A stretch of DNA of 64,000 bases, from positions 445,889 through 509,888 of the forward strand of contig JXTC01000114.1 in NCBI GenBank assembly GCA_002914845.1, read 5' to 3'. Positions 10,850 through 23,128 of this stretch are shown here, one piece after another (the stretch's first letter is position 1; each line of letters starts with the position of its first letter). The position numbers were made by a program, and so were the translations under genes. The notes below the pieces were generated by a model. It did no database searches and was not told the DNA's origin. It saw only the letters and a list, made by a program, of their open reading frames with translations. Origin of the DNA: Trema orientale (Eukaryota > Streptophyta > Magnoliopsida > Rosales > Cannabaceae).

Positions 10850-13800
10850 ATGGCAGATTCAATCACACCTGCACCTGAGATGTCATCCATGGCACCACCA
10901 ACTGCTCATATAAATTTGAGAGGGCATTTTTCTTTTGTTTTCTTCACTTCACCTGAAACATCAAAGCCTATGTCTAAAAAGTGTAAGGGAGGTACCTCAA
11001 AGAAGAAATTAACAGAGAATGTCTTAAAGAAAAAGAAGGGTTCCAACCCTAGTTCTGGCAAAGTTGCAGAGGATTCTGACAACCCTTTTCACCAGATTAA
11101 AAAGAGGAAGACGAGATTACAGCCAATGCTAACATGCCAGTAGCAAGTTTAAACAATCAGAGGGAGAAAATTATGGAGCAAGTTTAAGCTGCTGGTTCTG
11201 ACTAGCCAAACACATGATTTGACAAACATGCCTCTGTGATTCCATCTCCTTCGAAGGTTCCAACATTGATAAATCAGTCACCTTCTTTATACTCTTACTC
11301 AAGCTCTACTTGTCACAGTCATTTATTCTTGTTGTCTCTGTAAATGGCAAGCAATTTCAATGTTGACATCTTTACACTTATTGATGATTCCATCTTGGCT
11401 GAGAACCTAACTACGATGTCTCCAAATTTACATCTTCTATCTTCATCAAAGAAGAGGTCAAAGGACTCAACACTTTCAAAGTCATCCAAGGGGTCCATAT
11501 AATTTGCTAAGCTTTCTACAGTCACTGTAGTCAATAAGAAATCAGCCTCCATATTGAAGAAGTAGAAGAAAGTATTACACAGTTCTGACAAGCCACCTAC
11601 TGGTTTTGACAAAGCTTCTGAATCTGACAATCTAAGTGCTCCACATGTGGATGCAGAAGATAATCATGGAGCTGACAAGACGGATGTTGGTTCTGACATC
11701 CCTGATGTACAAACAGAAGGCAAACCTGATCCGATAATCAGTCATTCAAGTAACAAAGCTGTTGTTCCTGATGTTCCTGGATCAGATAAATCAGTGACTG
11801 GATCTGACACAAGGAGGTCAATGAAAGATCAAACTTCAGTTACTAATATAGAAGTCTCATAGCCACCCAAGGTGCCAAAACCAAGATCATCGCTAAGGAG
11901 AAAGGAAAGCTGCTGTCACCCGTTCAATTTTCTCTCTTCATGTTCAGTCTCATCTGAATAGGGGATTCGATTTCTCTTTTTGCATAACGAGAATTCATCT
12001 TCATCACAAGGAGCATATCAGCCGATTTACTTCAAGAGGCCAATAAAAGTCTCTAATTTTGCTGACTGAGATCTTCTAGATCTCTTGACTGAAAGAGGGT
12101 GGATCAAGAATGTTCAGAACTTTTCTCCACTATACCCAACCTTGATCTAAGAGTTCTACTACAACATTGGGAAGCATTTCAATGAGACAAAGTCCTCCTT
12201 GTAACACAAGGTATATTTTTGCAAGATCATCATTGATTTTTCTTATGTGGTTATTCATGATCATCTAAAGCTGGTAACTGTTACTACTCAATTTCCTTAT
12301 AAGTTGGATTTGGATCAAGTCACCACTGATCTCACTGGCTTTGCTACTAAATGGCCTTTTTCTAAAGCCATTCATGTCTCATGTCTCACGCCATTCCTCT
12401 ACAAGATGGCTCTTACCACTTGGTTCCCTAGCATATGTATTGATCTCAGCACGTGAGCTTTTGATATCATTGTGGCAAGTTCGACTGAGGAGACTCATTA
12501 AGAAATGTCAAATTCTTTTGAAAAGATAAATGAATGTAAAGAACGTAATTCTAGAGACTCAAGTTCAGTGTCTCTTAAATTATTTGACAGTTCTAAGGCC
12601 ACATTCTCATGCTACCCTTCTCTACCTAAATATGAAGCCATTGGAGATGGTGAACGTGTTGATAGGTATCATATTTTTGAAGACATTGCTAATGGTAATC
12701 AAGATACTGGTAGTGATGGTCATGTTGGTGAGAATTCTATTGATGATGTTCAAGATGATATTAGTAATGATTTATTGAGGGGGCATTTCTTTTTGCAATG
12801 GAATTTGATTTGATCTGCATTTAAATCTACAAAGTTGTTGGGAGAGAGTCTTTGACTGTAGCAGATGCACCCGTTCAGGGGGAGCAAGCATATGTTTAAA
12901 GTGTATCCACTTAGGGGAGTCTTCTTAGATTACAGTAGGTACACAGATAGTGGTCAAATCTGTTGTATCCTTTTGAGACTTCAATATATGGTGAATCAGA
13001 CTCCCAGTCTGATACATCTCTTAGTGTAATGATGACCAACTTGCTACTTTTAGACACCAGCTCCAAATTGAAGCAACCATTAGGACATTGTCTTACCCCT
13101 AGTTTATTCAAACCTTTGCTAACACATATTGACCTGATGAGTTCATGAATGAGGCTCCAATGAATCTTCCTACTTATTTGACCATGAAGAGCTTTCAATG
13201 TCACTATGAACATGCCAGGACCATTGCCACTGATGAAGTACCTTCTTTGTCTGATGAATCGAAGAATTTGGGTCTCAAGACCAATTCTTGGCAATACAAG
13301 TTATTCGCCAAGTGGGAGGAAGCTCACCAGGCTACATGGGTTAAGGCTGCCTAAACACAGGATATTAAACAAAGGATCTCTTAGTTTGAGAGAATGATAG
13401 CAGCTACGATGGCAGGTCTAAAAGCATAACTTCATAAAGTCCTATTTCTGATAGTGTTGAGTCTCCATATGAGCTTGTTGTAACTATCCCTCTTACTACA
13501 GTTACCACCACTCCTCAATCTACTTCAGGAGACAATCTTCAAAGGGAGAAAGTACATGCACAATCTGAGGGGGAGACACTTCAAGCTGCATCTACTCAGG
13601 GGGAGCAACCTCATAGTGAGACAGTCATTCCTAAATCTGTTGAGGTTACCGTGAATATTTTCAGTTCAGACTGCAGTTTAAGAGGACTCTGATGTAGCTG
13701 GCTCTGACTCTGATACATCATTGATCACACTCATGGCCACATCTGCCGACCAGTACCACACAGAAGAGATTGGAGAAGAAGTCTGATATCGCAGCCATAA
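10850..13800 (+). pseudogene. Sirevirus second ORF (env-like / plant-transposon-domain) remnant
   Basis: A plausible start at 10850 begins MADSITPAPEMSSM and leads into a Lys-rich patch (KPMSKKCKGG, KKKLTENVLKKKK). An acidic, repeat-like section follows (11650-11860). Further on a patchy frame reads LLTERGWIKNVQNFSPLYPT and VIHDHLKL (12075-12280), wording that resembles the plant transposon protein domain often found in retroelement second ORFs. Many stops and shifts interrupt it. SIRE-type elements carry an extra, often called env-like, ORF in this position; whether it is a true envelope relative is unproven, and I infer the identity mainly from position. Confidence 0.5.
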
Positions 13801-14067
13801 AGCTTCACTTACCTTCCAGGAAATCCTTCAGGCTTGCCTTTTCTTATCCCTCTGTCTTCTAATTGTCATGCTTTTGGTCTCTTTTTGTTCAAAAAGGGGG
13901 AGAAGTTATGGTTGGTTTCTTTTGTGATCTCTTGGACTATGCTATACTTTTCTTGGGTTTGTGTGTTTGTTTTCTGGTGTGTTTATTTTTACAAGTAGAA
14001 GGTTCGTAGCTACTTCACTTGTTGTGTATTGAGTATTTTGATCATAAGGAAGCCAAAAGGGGGAGAT

Positions 14068-15195
14068 TGTTAGTGCAAGATTTAATTTGGCACCTTATGA
14101 TCTTGTTAAGTTATAATGAACAATATTTTACTTTGTATTTCTGTTGTAAATTTAGTCTTGTGTATGTTTAGGTTATTCTGTATAATCGTGCTCCAAGACT
14201 GATTTGACAAAGCAGTCAACTGAAGCGGCTGAAGTTCTGAAGCATTTCACCAAACTGGTTTCAATGGTTTAGGTGTTATGTCTAGTGGTCTACATATTTA
14301 GACATTAGAGTATTTCATATACATATCTGTTTACCATGGTTTTATGCTTTGTCTGTTACATCAGTGTCTCAGCTTATATTATCAAGATGTCATCTTTAAG
14401 TTTGACTTTTTCAAGAGAAGTTTGACTTTGTGTGTCTTAACTATGTGACTGATTATTTAGTCAAGATGATACCTTTAGGTCTAAGTTCGTTTGGTATTTG
14501 TGTGTCAAATCAGCGTGCCTGATTGTTTTGTTAAGATACCACCTTTAGATCTGAGGTTGTGTGATACATCTGAGTCACTGCATGTTTAGACATTACGATG
14601 ACAGCTGTCATTTTTAGCTGAGTCATGATGTACTTTCCTATATAAATAGGAAGCTTCATTTCAGATGGTTTTTACACCTCTTGAGCATTACTTTCAGAGA
14701 TATTTTTCAGAGGCTTTCTTGCTTTAAGAGCAAGTTTTATTTCCTTAGAGTTTTGTGTGGTTTAGCTCTAAGTTTCATTGTCTATAGAGTCCACCATTGA
14801 TTCCGGTGACCGGAGAAGTGGAAGGTGACTTGAAGTTGAGAAGAGACGTGTGTTATTTTGCCGGAGCTGGGAAGCTTTTCAATGGCAGCTGAAGGGAGTT
14901 CAGCAAAAGATTGAAGAAGCAATTCCACGGAAGAAATTCATAGTCAAATCGGCGGCAAGATCGGAAGGGAGTTCTAGATCGTATGTATAAGACCTGTATT
15001 TGTACTCTACTCATATTTCTAGTGGATTGATTGCTTACTGGACTAGGTCCCGTGGATATAGACACAACCTGGTTGTGTTGAACTACAATAAAAATCTTGT
15101 GTCTCTTCTTTATGTTTACAATCTGTTTGTTTTAATTTCTACAAATCTGGAAATCTGGAAATTGTGTCAAAACAGATGAGTAGCCTGACTTAATA
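14068..15195 (+). mobile_element. Sirevirus 3' LTR, 1128 bp
   Basis: Starts TGTTAGTGCAAG directly after the polypurine tract and ends GACTTAATA. The partner LTR on the - strand (49604-50731) has the same length and ends GACTTAACA, so the terminal CA has mutated to TA here. By eye the two differ by several percent. A TATA box TATATAAATA lies at 14639-14648. Confidence 0.9.
14639..14648 (+). promoter_or_regulatory. LTR TATA box
   Basis: TATATAAATA about 570 bp into the LTR, conserved in the partner LTR (50151-50160 on the other strand). It is likely the retroelement promoter. Confidence 0.6.
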
Positions 15196-15200
15196 GAATC
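15196..15200 (+). repeat. Sirevirus target-site duplication GAATC (right side)
   Basis: GAATC follows the LTR, then AAAAGTTCATG. The same GAATC, as GATTC, borders the partner LTR at 50732-50736. The uninterrupted locus beside UNC93 copy A reads CATGTGAATCAAAAGTTC with GAATC at 34488-34492. Confidence 0.85.
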
Positions 15201-17212
15201 AAAAGTTCATGTCTCCCAAAGTTTCTCTATTTTATTTTGGTTTACTGTTTAGTTTTTACTTATTTAAATGCCACAATGTCACCCAAATTTGATTGGATAC
15301 GGCAAATTATAGTGGTCTTATTATTGGAATTATCCTTTAGGTTTCAAACCTCTTATTGGCTATGTGAATTCCTTGTGCACCCTGTTTCATAATACATTGA
15401 ATCAGCACTATGTATGTGTCTATTTAATTCTAAACCTTGGGGCATGATATTAAGACGGGAAGAGTAATCCGGCCCACATAATAATTCCTCCTCTGCGGGA
15501 GAAACACATGGGATACATCATCAATTATTGAAGGAAAAAAAAAGTGAATTTATTCTCTCCATTCTCTTTGCACGCCTATCTAAATTCACACCTCCCAACA
15601 TTTTGTTGGTTGACTTTGTTTTATTCAAAAATCGGTTATATTTTTTCCCTACATTTTTTAAATAATAATATTATAATCTTGTTGCCTACCAAATAGGGGC
15701 TTATACAAGATACTACAATGCATAATACTATCCAGATCAAGCCAGAATAATAATCTTATTCAATTTAACCAAATGCAGATTGATTAGTGGGAGTAAAAGG
15801 GTTTGCTTGAGTTGAATACTTTTTATTTTGGACTAAGATAGAAATTTTATTCATTAATTAAATAAGCACATTACAAAACCTATTTCATATGAGAATCGAA
15901 TTACATAATATCCATCACAATAAACAATCAATCAAATTATTAGATTATAATACATATCAAGATTGAAACATATAATCTAATATGGGTTACAACTAGAACT
16001 ATATGAGATATTTTTTTCTATCTTTTGAATCACCCTCCGCTATTAGAATTGGCTCGCTCTTTCAATTGATATAGTGATGGATCTATTATAGAAATCTATT
16101 TTTGACATGATATATATCTTGGAGATATGAATCTTAAAAGTTCTATATCTAAAAAAAAAAAATCATTCAAAATTAGATAAAAATAATAAAAACCAATAAA
16201 ATTCATACATATTTAGAACTATTTAGGACAAAATACATGTAAATTTAGATGTAAGGTGACATATGCTTCACACATAAAGAATAATTGTAGAAAACTAAAA
16301 AGAAACGTCCTACCGTAGAGAGATCCTAAGAATATCCTTCCAATGGAATAAAAATCTAGAGAGATAGAAGTGAGAGGGGATGACGAGAAAATTTTCAGAA
16401 AAAGAGAGTGGCTAGAGTTTTTATTTTTGTAGTTAAGTTGAATACTTGGTTTGAAATAAAATTAAACAAGTAGCTTTCTCCTAATATATGCAATTGGAAA
16501 CTCTAATAATTAAGTTTTCAATATATTTGATACTTATTGAGGATCCATTGATCCAATGTGGTACAATAGATACCAAAGTACAAAGAACACAAATAGGAAT
16601 TGTCCAACAATATGAAAAAGTTGCCAACATTTGACAACGCAGCCGCAGATAATTAAAAACTCTCCTCCAAGCCTGATGAAAACTAAGTAAGCTGATCCTT
16701 TTAGAAAAGGCCAATAATTTAGTAGGATAATATCAAAAAAAAAAAAAAACTGCCATTTTTAGCCTTTTATCAAAAAACATCCGCACCTTTTTATTAATAT
16801 TAAATAAAATTTTTTATTGTGTTTTATATTATATCTTACCGGATTCACAAATACAGTTAAAATTGATGTTTAAAATTATTACAAAAACGTCTTTATTTTT
16901 TTAAAATTGTCTATTGACATTTATATAAATAATCAGATAGCAACTATTTAGATTGAAAATGGTCTATAATCTCTTAGAAATCCAACAATAACAGCTTTTA
17001 AATATACAAAAATTCTTCTTTTGAATTCTCTTATTTGATTTCAAAAGTTAAAAAAACATTCACTTCAACAATTTTAACTCCAATTTTGACTATACATGCG
17101 ACGAAATTTGATAGAAAAACACAAATAGAAGCTTTTATTTGATATTAGTGAAAAACGTGGGTTTTTCTGATAAAAGACTAAAAATGATGGTTTTTTTTTT
17201 TTTTTGATATTA
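15201..17212. repeat. Displaced downstream flank of UNC93 copy B
   Basis: Closely matches 34493-36550, the region downstream of UNC93 copy A, over about 2 kb. It lacks about 25 bp present at 34507-34532, apparently lost between two ATGTCT words. The match stops at the end of a MITE (16725-17212). Since copy B itself ends at 50903 on the other strand and its own flank stops at 50736, this is the missing continuation of the copy B locus. No coding frame is present. Confidence 0.9.
16725..17212. mobile_element. MITE with GGGATAATATCA-type ends (copy in B flank)
   Basis: Starts GGATAATATC after AATTTAGTA (16716-16724) and ends GATATTA. The ends are inverted repeats of about 80 bp rich in CTTTTAGCCTTTTATC-like words. 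The copy at 36050-36551 sits at the same paralogous position, so the insertion predates the gene duplication. The right end here is decayed and its target duplication is lost. Confidence 0.7.
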
Positions 17213-18242
17213 GCTGGTAATTTGGTTCTCAAGAATCTCTCCGGCCATGCACACACAACACCAATGGACAATAATCAATGTGTAACAAATATGTAAATCT
17301 CGATAGATATGATTGATATTCTAAAATCAGACACATAACATAATTATAAACAAGGCATGCATTGTTTATATATTAATGATACGCACATAAAAGACTGGCA
17401 CTTTTGGAATTGGCAACTCCAACTCCATTACAGGGAATCACATTGTGGATAAGTTCGATGGGTACTACCGATTCAAACTTAGCTATAATGTCAGCCTCGT
17501 TATAATTAATTTCCTAATTATATAGCCGGCCAATTGAATATTACAATATTGAAGCAAACGCAGATGGTTTAATTATCACTAGTCCGCCTATATCCATATA
17601 ATACTTTCGCTTAAATCACACCCTTTTCCTTATGTTATATCTCGACGTAGACAATAATGTGAACTTCAACAATGATGGATCGATATTATTCACTAATCAC
17701 TATAATATTATAGTTCCAAAGGTGCACAGTTATTTTCAGTCCTATAATAATGTACATATCATAATTAAAAATTTTTACGACAAACCTAATAATAGTTAGT
17801 TTAATGACTAATCTGACATTGAGATTAGTCTGAGGACTAAATAAAGAAGCTGATTATGTGCATCTTATGTGAAGAAGTTTGCATGAATCGTGCTATGGAT
17901 TAAGCTCTAATCCCTAATCACCGGGCGGAGCAATAATAAACCAACGAAAAAAAATAAAAACAAAAGACATGCAAATTATACAAATTTATAGTAATTTATT
18001 CACTCTCAGTATGAGAATTCCACCCACATTGCTATTGTACGCAAGTTTTCACATTAATCTACTTGGAATCATTCACCCTCCCTAGTATCCTTTATATAGT
18101 TGGAAAATTAGGCCAACCTAAGGTGTGCAAAATAGTACCCAATTATAAAAATGACCATAGATGGAAAATGTATTGTTTAATTAGGAATTCACACTACCAA
18201 ACAAAGAAGAATAATAACTAAAAATTAAAAAAATGTTGAGCC
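17213..18242. other. Intergenic AT-rich DNA
   Basis: No coding frame, RNA gene or clear repeat structure recognised. Confidence 0.6.
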
Positions 18243-18247
18243 AATAG
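18243..18247. repeat. Tat element target-site duplication AATAG (left)
   Basis: AATAG directly before TGTTGGTGC; repeated at 26362-26366 after GGGCCCCACA. Confidence 0.85.
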
Positions 18248-18975
18248 TGTTGGTGCAATTCTTACCAACTGTCCTCATGCCTTCAATGTCCTAGGACGTT
18301 CTTGACCTTGAGCTGGATCGGAGAGGCGGGGGTGGTCACCTGCAAAAACTCTCTGATGCTTAAGTCAGATATCTCTCTCTTGGACAGAGTAATCAAAATT
18401 AATGCATCTATCTCATATATATTAGGGACCAGTATTTTTATATAAATATACATGATCCTGGGGCGGAGAACCTACTGGCTCCTAATCCTAGGATCGAGCA
18501 CCTTTTTTCATCATGTTTCATTCCGGAAATCACGGGCTATGGTTACCGTGATTTCCTCCGAGTTAACGTGATCTGCTTTCCGTCGCCTCCACTGGTACGA
18601 GTCTGGCAGGGACAAGACTTTTGTAACCTGTCGTCCTGTCAGGACGGTTTGCTCAATGTGCACGCCTACCCAGGATTGCATTAAATGTTATATCTGGGTC
18701 TGGAACTGTGCGATGTCTCCAACGGTCTTCCGGTAGAAGACTCTTGGGGAGTCTGACCCCCAGCTGTCAGGAAAAAATTCAGATTGGGCCGAATCCATCC
18801 AGAGTCTCGGATGGCTTCGGCCTTGGCCCACGACAGTTATCGGGCCCATACCATGTCACGTGCAATTTTCGTGACCTTTAAGTGATTTCCTTTTATACGT
18901 GTCAACTGGCGCATTCCCTGCCACTCTCGCCATTTAATTGCCCATGTGGCATGCAATCTAAAAGTGGGCCCCACA
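18248..18975 (-). mobile_element. Tat element 3' LTR, 728 bp
   Basis: On the - strand it begins TGTGGGGCCCAC and ends GCACCAACA. A purine-rich tract (GGGGAAATGGGGGCAGT, complement of 18976-18992) precedes it. It matches the 5' LTR closely, with scattered differences such as ATGCCTTC versus GTGTCTTC near the end. Confidence 0.9.
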
Positions 18976-19146
18976 ACTGCCCCCATTTCCCCATTTGATG
19001 GGTTTGCAGCTGTCAAGTGGGGAAATCGTGCCTTCAATCCTTCAATGTGATGGGTAAACGTGGCTCACAACCATCACTATTCCCCAATTATTGATATCGA
19101 CGCATGCAAACCCGCGTCACGATCTTTCCACATTTTCAAAATTTGA

Positions 19147-21354
19147 ATGCTTCCGATTCCCTCGCACTGTTTTCTTTCAGAAAAACTGTTCAGCTGCCCC
19201 GGAAACCTTGGGTCGAGCTCGGTAGGCGACAGTTTTCCCTTTGGCCGGAGAGGGTTCAACCGAAGGGCCAGCGTCCGAACCCCTGACCCTCTTGGGGGCA
19301 GCAGCATCGGCACTACGGAGCCTGGAACACTCCAGGGCTATGAACACCACCGCCTCCTCGAGCTCGATCCTGGTCGGCGCTTGGTGGTGTCGTCCGAGGA
19401 TGAGGCCGGGGGGTAGGGGGTTGTCACCCCAAGAATAGATTCGGATGACGAGCTGGAGAGTCTGTTCTCATCTGGGGATGATGCGCCTATGGTGCCTTCT
19501 CCTAAGGGGGACGGACCCGCGAGACAGGAGACGCTGGCCATCAAAATCGTGTTCGGCAGGGGGGCATCTCCGAGTCTGCCAGAGGGGTCCGCATCGTCGG
19601 CTCCCTCTGCACCCGGCTCTGGGTCGGGGGCAAGCGCAGGGTCTAGTTCTGGCCGCCCCCACGGGGAGATTTCAGATCTCAGTGGGGGAGCTCCCCGGCT
19701 CAAGTACCGTCTATCCTCCCCTCCGCCGGTCCCTCTGAAGCGGGGTTGTGAGGCTAACCCATCTTAGGGGGAGAAGGGTCTGGCAGCGAAGAAGGGTAAG
19801 ACCGCCCCTCTCTGGACAGCGACAATAACGATGAGGCCACCCTGACTGTCCTGAGGAGGAGGAGGTCTGCAAGCGGTGGCCCGTCTGAGCGTGGTGGTCA
19901 AGACAAGACTGAAAAATCACAAGCTGGCAGGTCTGCCTTAGAGGCAGTCGGCGGGGTCACTGAGGTGGCAGTCGTTGCGGACGCTTCGACTGCTATGGAT
20001 GCATCAACTCCAACTATTGCTGAAGTTGCACCGCCAGTAACTGCTCTGTCTCCTACTGCCCCCATCCCCCCCACTTCAGGAGCGTCGAGAGGTGCTACTG
20101 GAGTGCGTTTGGCAGAAGGAAAAGGCATCCTCGTAATTAGCGGGGTGGAGGCGTGCTCCTCAGACACGACAGATACTCAGGGAGAGGGTCCGGCCGCGAA
20201 GTTCGAGCTGGAGGCGCTCACCCTAGAGAACGTGGGTCTCATCACTAGCCGCAGCCTCGCACAAGTCTGGTCCATCCAGTCATCATTTCCATGTCTTTGT
20301 TGCCTTTGCTGACCTCTGACTTCCCCCTATTTATATTTTGTAGCTAGCCGCCGTTCAGTCTTTTTACTCTTCTAGTGTTGAGAAGCTGACCGGCCGGTAG
20401 AATGCCAACGCTGCGGTGGCAAAGCAGCGTGAGGTCGCTCTCACTGCGCTGAGGGCGGACTTCAATTTATATATGAGTTTGGAGGAAGCTCGGGTCGACA
20501 CTGTTGTGGCTCATGCTATGAGCATCGAGAGGACCAGGCGTGAAGAGCTGGCCACCAGGTTGGCTGAGGCAGAGGGGAAGCTCAGGTCTGGCTCAGGCCG
20601 AGGCTAAGCTGAAGGAACAGGAGCAGCTGAGATGGGGCTCACCGCCGTTGCCCGCGACAGTGCCATCGATGACGCCAAAGAGGCGAGGAAAGCGGAGGCG
20701 AAAGCCAAGCTCGAAGCCCACTCCCTACAGCATAGGCTCGATCGGTCCAACGAGGTAATCGGCTGCATGCATTTGGGGCATCACAAATTGCGGGAGGCTC
20801 ATTTTGAGCTGACCCGCATTTGCGGCGAAGACCTAGCTTGTATTAACAAGCTTTTGGCTGGTCTGTTGCAGCGTTAGGTGGAGCTTAGGCGGGCAGCGCT
20901 CAGGGATAGGCTGGCCGACGCCGAGAAGCTGAAAGTCAAGTACCAGAGGCAAGTGGACGTTTTTTCTGCAGAGAGCTACAGGTCTGGCTGGGAAAACAGA
21001 GAATTTGAGGGTCACCCGGAGGTGGTGACGCCAGACCAGTTCGATGAGCAGAAGGGTATCGAGAGGGACCATTACTCTGTTGGGTACCCCGTTGATGTGC
21101 TAAAGATGCTCAATGAAGAGAACAATGGGCCCTCGACATCTGCCTCAATCGGTAAGGAAATAGTGCCTGCTTCCGATCCGCAAGAGCAAGCCACGGGTCT
21201 GCCCGAGGCCCGGTCTGGTCCTGGTACTTCGACCGGTGTAGAACCGAGTGCAGTCGTACTATCCAGGGACGACTCCGAGCCTAATGTGCCGCCCTCTGCC
21301 GAAGCCGGACCAAGTGTCGAAGCCGGCATCCCTCCCCTCATCGGAGATAATTAG
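19147..21354 (+). pseudogene. Antisense ORF of the Tat element, with intron
   Basis: A decayed frame on the strand opposite to gag-pol, between pol and the 3' LTR, as reported for antisense ORFs of plant Tat elements. It begins with acidic, Ser/Pro/Gly-rich sequence (SDDELESLFSSGDDAP, 19440-19488). A likely intron at 20265-20343 (AAG|GT-like donor CACAA|GTCTGG, acceptor TTTGTAG) restores frame from SLAQ to LAAVQSFYSSSVEKL. A charged, coiled-coil-like middle follows (REVALTALRADF, EELATRLAEAEGKL). It ends PPLIGDN. An internal TAG at 20398-20400, a TAG at 20875-20877 and frameshifts near 20590 break it. Function is unknown. Confidence 0.65.
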
Positions 21355-22214
21355 GGTCCCTCGCCTTTTTTGTATGTTTGTAAAGTATTGGCTGTATAGT
21401 ATAAAGCTCACCCCTGTTGTAAGCATCCGTTTGAATAATAAGAGCCACATATTTTTCTTATGTTTACTCTGTTTTTCTTTTCTTTTTTTTTTTTTTGCTC
21501 GTATTTGCGGTCAGGGTCGGATATCATATACGATGCCATTCTCCTGTCGGCAGTTCGGCTGACGTCGGGGTCTGGCATAATCGTATATGATCTGGAGTTA
21601 TTAGTAAATCCTCTCCGTGCTATGATTGACAAGATTAACTCCAGAAATCGGGACGTGAGCCCTGGCTCATCCAGCGCTGAAGATGTACAATTACTGTTAT
21701 AGCTTGTCTTTAACAGAATTTGACCCGCGCGTGTGGCTAGACTTCTCCGACCCCAAGTGGAATTGTGCTAGGAACCAGATTCAAGGATTGGTTGATTCTT
21801 GCTTGGATCCGTCGCTGCAGAGGAGAAGACCCAGGTTTAGCTCATAACGGGAGCAGACAGGGCATTATCACTCCGACGTGTCCCTGCGAGTCCACCCAAG
21901 GCCTGATTCTGACAAATAAGGATATTGGGGTCTGTCTCCCCATTGACCATGTACTCTGTAATTTAAGGATCAATAAACAAAATTTGGTTTTGATTTCTAT
22001 CTTTGTGTTTAGAAGATCACGCGCTTTATTTCACTTTTCTATTCTCTTTTTTATTTGCGTAACCTATCCGGGTCTGCTTCCAATGGGCAGACCCCACAGA
22101 GTCTACTTCCAATGGGTAGATCCTACCTTCGTCATGGCCCAACGTTTCTCCATTCTTAGCAAATTGCTCAGGGAGCTTGTGATGGCGGAGGCATCAGTCG
22201 CGCTCTTTGGTGAT
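21355..22214. other. Tat element spacer between antisense ORF and tandem array
   Basis: Contains a T-rich run (21478-21496) and a GAATAATAAG word near 21434 that could serve as a polyadenylation region for the antisense transcript. No coding frame recognised. Confidence 0.45.
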
Positions 22215-22998
22215 GTTTACTGTCAAGCATTTTATTGTGTTGTTCGTTCCTCAGCGTATGCTTCCTCGGGCCATCGGCAAGAGTTTTATTGTACGATGTG
22301 ATTTCCATAGTACTACCTTTAGTGAGGTCTGCTGGCAAGCATTGTATTGCACAGCTCGTCCCCCTTCATACATTTGCTCGGGCCATCGGCAAGAATTTTA
22401 TTACACGATGTCATTCCCATAGTACGATCTTTAGTGGGGTCTGCTGGCAAGCATTTTATTGCATAGCTCGTCCCTCTTCATACGTTTGCTCAGGCCATCG
22501 GCAAGAATTTTATTGCACGATGTGATTCCTATAGTACGATCTTTAGTGGGGTCTGCTGGTAAGCATTTTATTCCACAGCTCATCCCCCTTCGTACGTTTG
22601 CTCGGGCCATCGGTAAGAATTTTATTGCACGATGTAATTCCCATAGTACGATCTTTAGTGGGGTCTGCTGGTAAGCATTTTATTGTACCGCTCGTTCCCC
22701 TTCGTACATTTGCTCGGGCTATCGGCAAGAATTTTATTGCACGATATGATTCCCATAGTACGATCTTTAGTGGGGTTTGCTGGCAAGCATTTTATTGCAC
22801 AGCTCGTCCCCCTTCGTACATTTGCTCAGGCCACCGGTAAGAATTTTATTGCACGATGTGATTCCCATAGTACGATCTTTAGTGGGGTCTACTGGCAAGC
22901 ATTTTATTGCACAGCTCGTTCCTCTTCGTACGTTTGCTCAGGCCATCGGCAAGAATTTTATTGCACGATGTAATTCCTATAGTACGATCTTTAGTGGG
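22215..22998. repeat. 112-bp tandem repeat array, about 7 copies
   Basis: The marker word GGCCATCGG (or one-base variants) recurs at 22269, 22381, 22493, 22605, 22717, 22829 and 22941, an exact 112-bp period. Each unit also holds GCATTTTATTGCACAGCTCGT, TTTGCTCGGGCC and AGTACGATCTTTAGTGGGG words. The outer units are more diverged. Long frames read through it on the + strand are artefacts of a period that is not a multiple of three. Confidence 0.95.
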
Positions 22999-23128
22999 AA
23001 TAGCTTAAGGGGTCTAGCGTGCGGGGGCCAGACCCTTATAAATAGCAAACCAGTTCATAAATCTGTATAGCAGACATCTCGATTTGTTTTGAAATTGAGC
23101 TATTCAATAATAAGCATTTACACATGGC

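Larger units (their letters stand above)
8071..15195 (+). mobile_element. 3' half of a Sirevirus (copia) retrotransposon
   Basis: Contains, in order, the GAG-pre-integrase and integrase core, a deletion where reverse transcriptase should be, RNase H and pol C-terminus, a long second-ORF region, a polypurine tract AAAAGGGGGAGA (14055-14066) and an LTR (14068-15195). The polypurine tract, the extra ORF after pol and the integrase wording fit the SIRE/Maximus lineage. The 5' half is absent here; a complementary 5' half lies at 47606-50731 on the other strand. The right flank GAATC is the target duplication. Confidence 0.85.

Noticed and set aside
11319-11630. 103-codon frame on the - strand
   Set aside because: Antisense shadow in the Sirevirus second ORF region.
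8090-15195. Two independent Sirevirus insertions (8-15 kb and 47-50 kb)
   Set aside because: Equal LTR length, complementary content and flanks contiguous at the empty site beside copy A favour one split element, though a misassembly remains possible.
22215-22998. CRISPR-like regular repeats
   Set aside because: Head-to-tail 112-bp units without spacers, in a plant retrotransposon.
22207-23070. Several overlapping frames on the + strand
   Set aside because: They arise from the 112-bp tandem array and shift frame each unit; the strand is opposite to pol.
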